A stretch of DNA of 5,821 nucleotides, taken from NCBI GenBank assembly GCA_013696065.1, contig JACCZJ010000139.1, positions 1 through 5,821 of the forward strand, written 5' to 3'. This document shows, one piece after another, positions 5,114 through 5,821 of this stretch (positions are counted from its first letter, which is position 1; every line of letters starts with the position of its first letter). This DNA is from Nocardioidaceae bacterium. Its GTDB lineage: Bacteria; Actinomycetota; Actinomycetes; Propionibacteriales; Nocardioidaceae. Below the pieces are notes generated by a model. The model was not told where the DNA came from. It ran no database searches and was given only the letters and a program-made list of their open reading frames with translations. The translations under genes were made by a program, and so were the position numbers.

Positions 5114-5821
5114 GTGGACATCCGACCGATCGACGTACACGACGACGACACCTTCGGGTGCTTCTACGAGATCATGCGGGCAGCGGAGCTCTTCGAACGT
5201 CCCGGGATGCCGATGTGGTCCCACCACGAGGCCGCCGTCATGTTCCGCGCCGAGGATCCAGACGAGGAGACCCGCGCTTACGCCGCGTACGAGGGAGCGT
5301 CGATGGTGGGCATCGCCGCGATGTTCCTGCCGCTCAGTGACAACCTCGACAAGGTCTATGCCGAGATCAGCGTCGCCCCCGAGCAGCGTCGCCTCGGCGT
5401 CGGGTCGGCGTTGCTCAACCATGTGGTGGCCGACACCCAGGCGGTGGGCCGCACAACGTTACTCAGCATGGCCAAATACGCCTTCGCAGACCGAGAGACC
5501 CATCCTTACCGACGCTTCGCCGAGAAGCACGGCTTCACGTTGGCCAGTGTCGAGATCCAGCGGGCGCTGCCCCTTCCGGTGTCCGGCGAGGTCATCCAGC
5601 GGTGGATCGATGAGGCACAACCTCATCACACCGACTACCAGATCGAGACCTTCGTGGACCACATACCCGAGGAGCTGCTCGACTCCTACCTCTACCTGCT
5701 GAACCAACTCGCGGTCGACGCCCCCACGGGTGACGTCGACTACGAGCCAGAGGGTCAGACGCCGGAGAGCTTCCGGATCCACCAGGACACCGTGAAAAAG
5801 CAGGGTCGCACGGTCTACGCC
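5114..5821 (+). CDS. GNAT family N-acetyltransferase, 3' end outside the window
   Basis: An open frame runs from GTG 5114 to the last base without a stop and gives 236 residues. It is a predicted acetyl-CoA-dependent acyltransferase of the GNAT fold. The substrate cannot be inferred. The acetyl-CoA-binding motif A is visible as a beta strand YAEISVAPE (82-90) followed by the pyrophosphate loop QRRLGVGSALL (91-101). YRRFAEKHGF (132-141) is the typical motif B helix and turn. Residues from about 150 go beyond a single GNAT domain (about 150 residues). The region around GDVDYEPEGQTPESF (206-220) resembles the linker of actinobacterial tandem-GNAT proteins of about 400 residues, so a second domain probably lies outside. 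The GTG start gives a family-like N-terminus (VDIRPIDVHD) and sits 6 nt after a TATTCT -10 box. No other in-frame start lies before motif A at a sensible distance. Confidence 0.87.
   Translation, partial: MDIRPIDVHDDDTFGCFYEIMRAAELFERPGMPMWSHHEAAVMFRAEDPDEETRAYAAYEGASMVGIAAMFLPLSDNLDKVYAEISVAPEQRRLGVGSALLNHVVADTQAVGRTTLLSMAKYAFADRETHPYRRFAEKHGFTLASVEIQRALPLPVSGEVIQRWIDEAQPHHTDYQIETFVDHIPEELLDSYLYLLNQLAVDAPTGDVDYEPEGQTPESFRIHQDTVKKQGRTVYA

Noticed and set aside
4754..5422. Minus-strand open frame of 222 codons across the DUF2237 and GNAT genes
   Set aside because: It covers two recognised plus-strand genes and the promoter between them, and its product is an Arg/His/Gly-rich shadow with no motif.

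Overview
The window looks like chromosomal DNA of a high-GC Gram-positive (actinobacterial) organism. It is GC-rich with strong third-position GC bias. It encodes a type I pantothenate kinase very close to the mycobacterial CoaA, and small-protein families (MSMEG_6728-like, DUF2237) that I associate mainly with Actinobacteria. Most genes start 6-7 nt after a TANNNT-like -10 hexamer, the arrangement expected for leaderless transcripts, which are common in that phylum. I cannot name the genus.

Layout from left to right: (1) positions 1-201 (+) probably hold the 3' tail of an unidentified gene that enters from the left and converges on glmS. (2) glmS (-, 246-2090) and coaA (+, 2164-3108) diverge from a 73-bp spacer. 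(3) An aldo/keto reductase (-, 3145-4011) converges on coaA across 36 bp that can form a GC-rich stem-loop. Upstream of it on the same strand is a protein of the MSMEG_6728 / pyrimidine-dimer-glycosylase-like family (-, 4062-4547). (4) A DUF2237 protein (+, 4621-5019) diverges from that gene across another 73-bp spacer, which carries a compact back-to-back promoter pair. (5) A GNAT acetyltransferase (+, from 5114) runs off the right edge.

Functionally, glmS commits fructose-6-phosphate to amino-sugar and UDP-GlcNAc synthesis, and coaA commits pantothenate to CoA. Both are core housekeeping genes. The right half holds accessory or poorly characterised genes: a redox enzyme, a possible DNA-repair-related protein, a DUF and an acetyltransferase. 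I see no mobile element, CRISPR array, tRNA or rRNA.

The most notable observation is that the MSMEG_6728-like gene has no ATG, GTG, TTG or CTG at the position demanded by its conserved N-terminus. The codon there is ATC, correctly placed behind a promoter for a leaderless message. I find no convincing new multi-gene system; the rest is ordinary actinobacterial chromosome.
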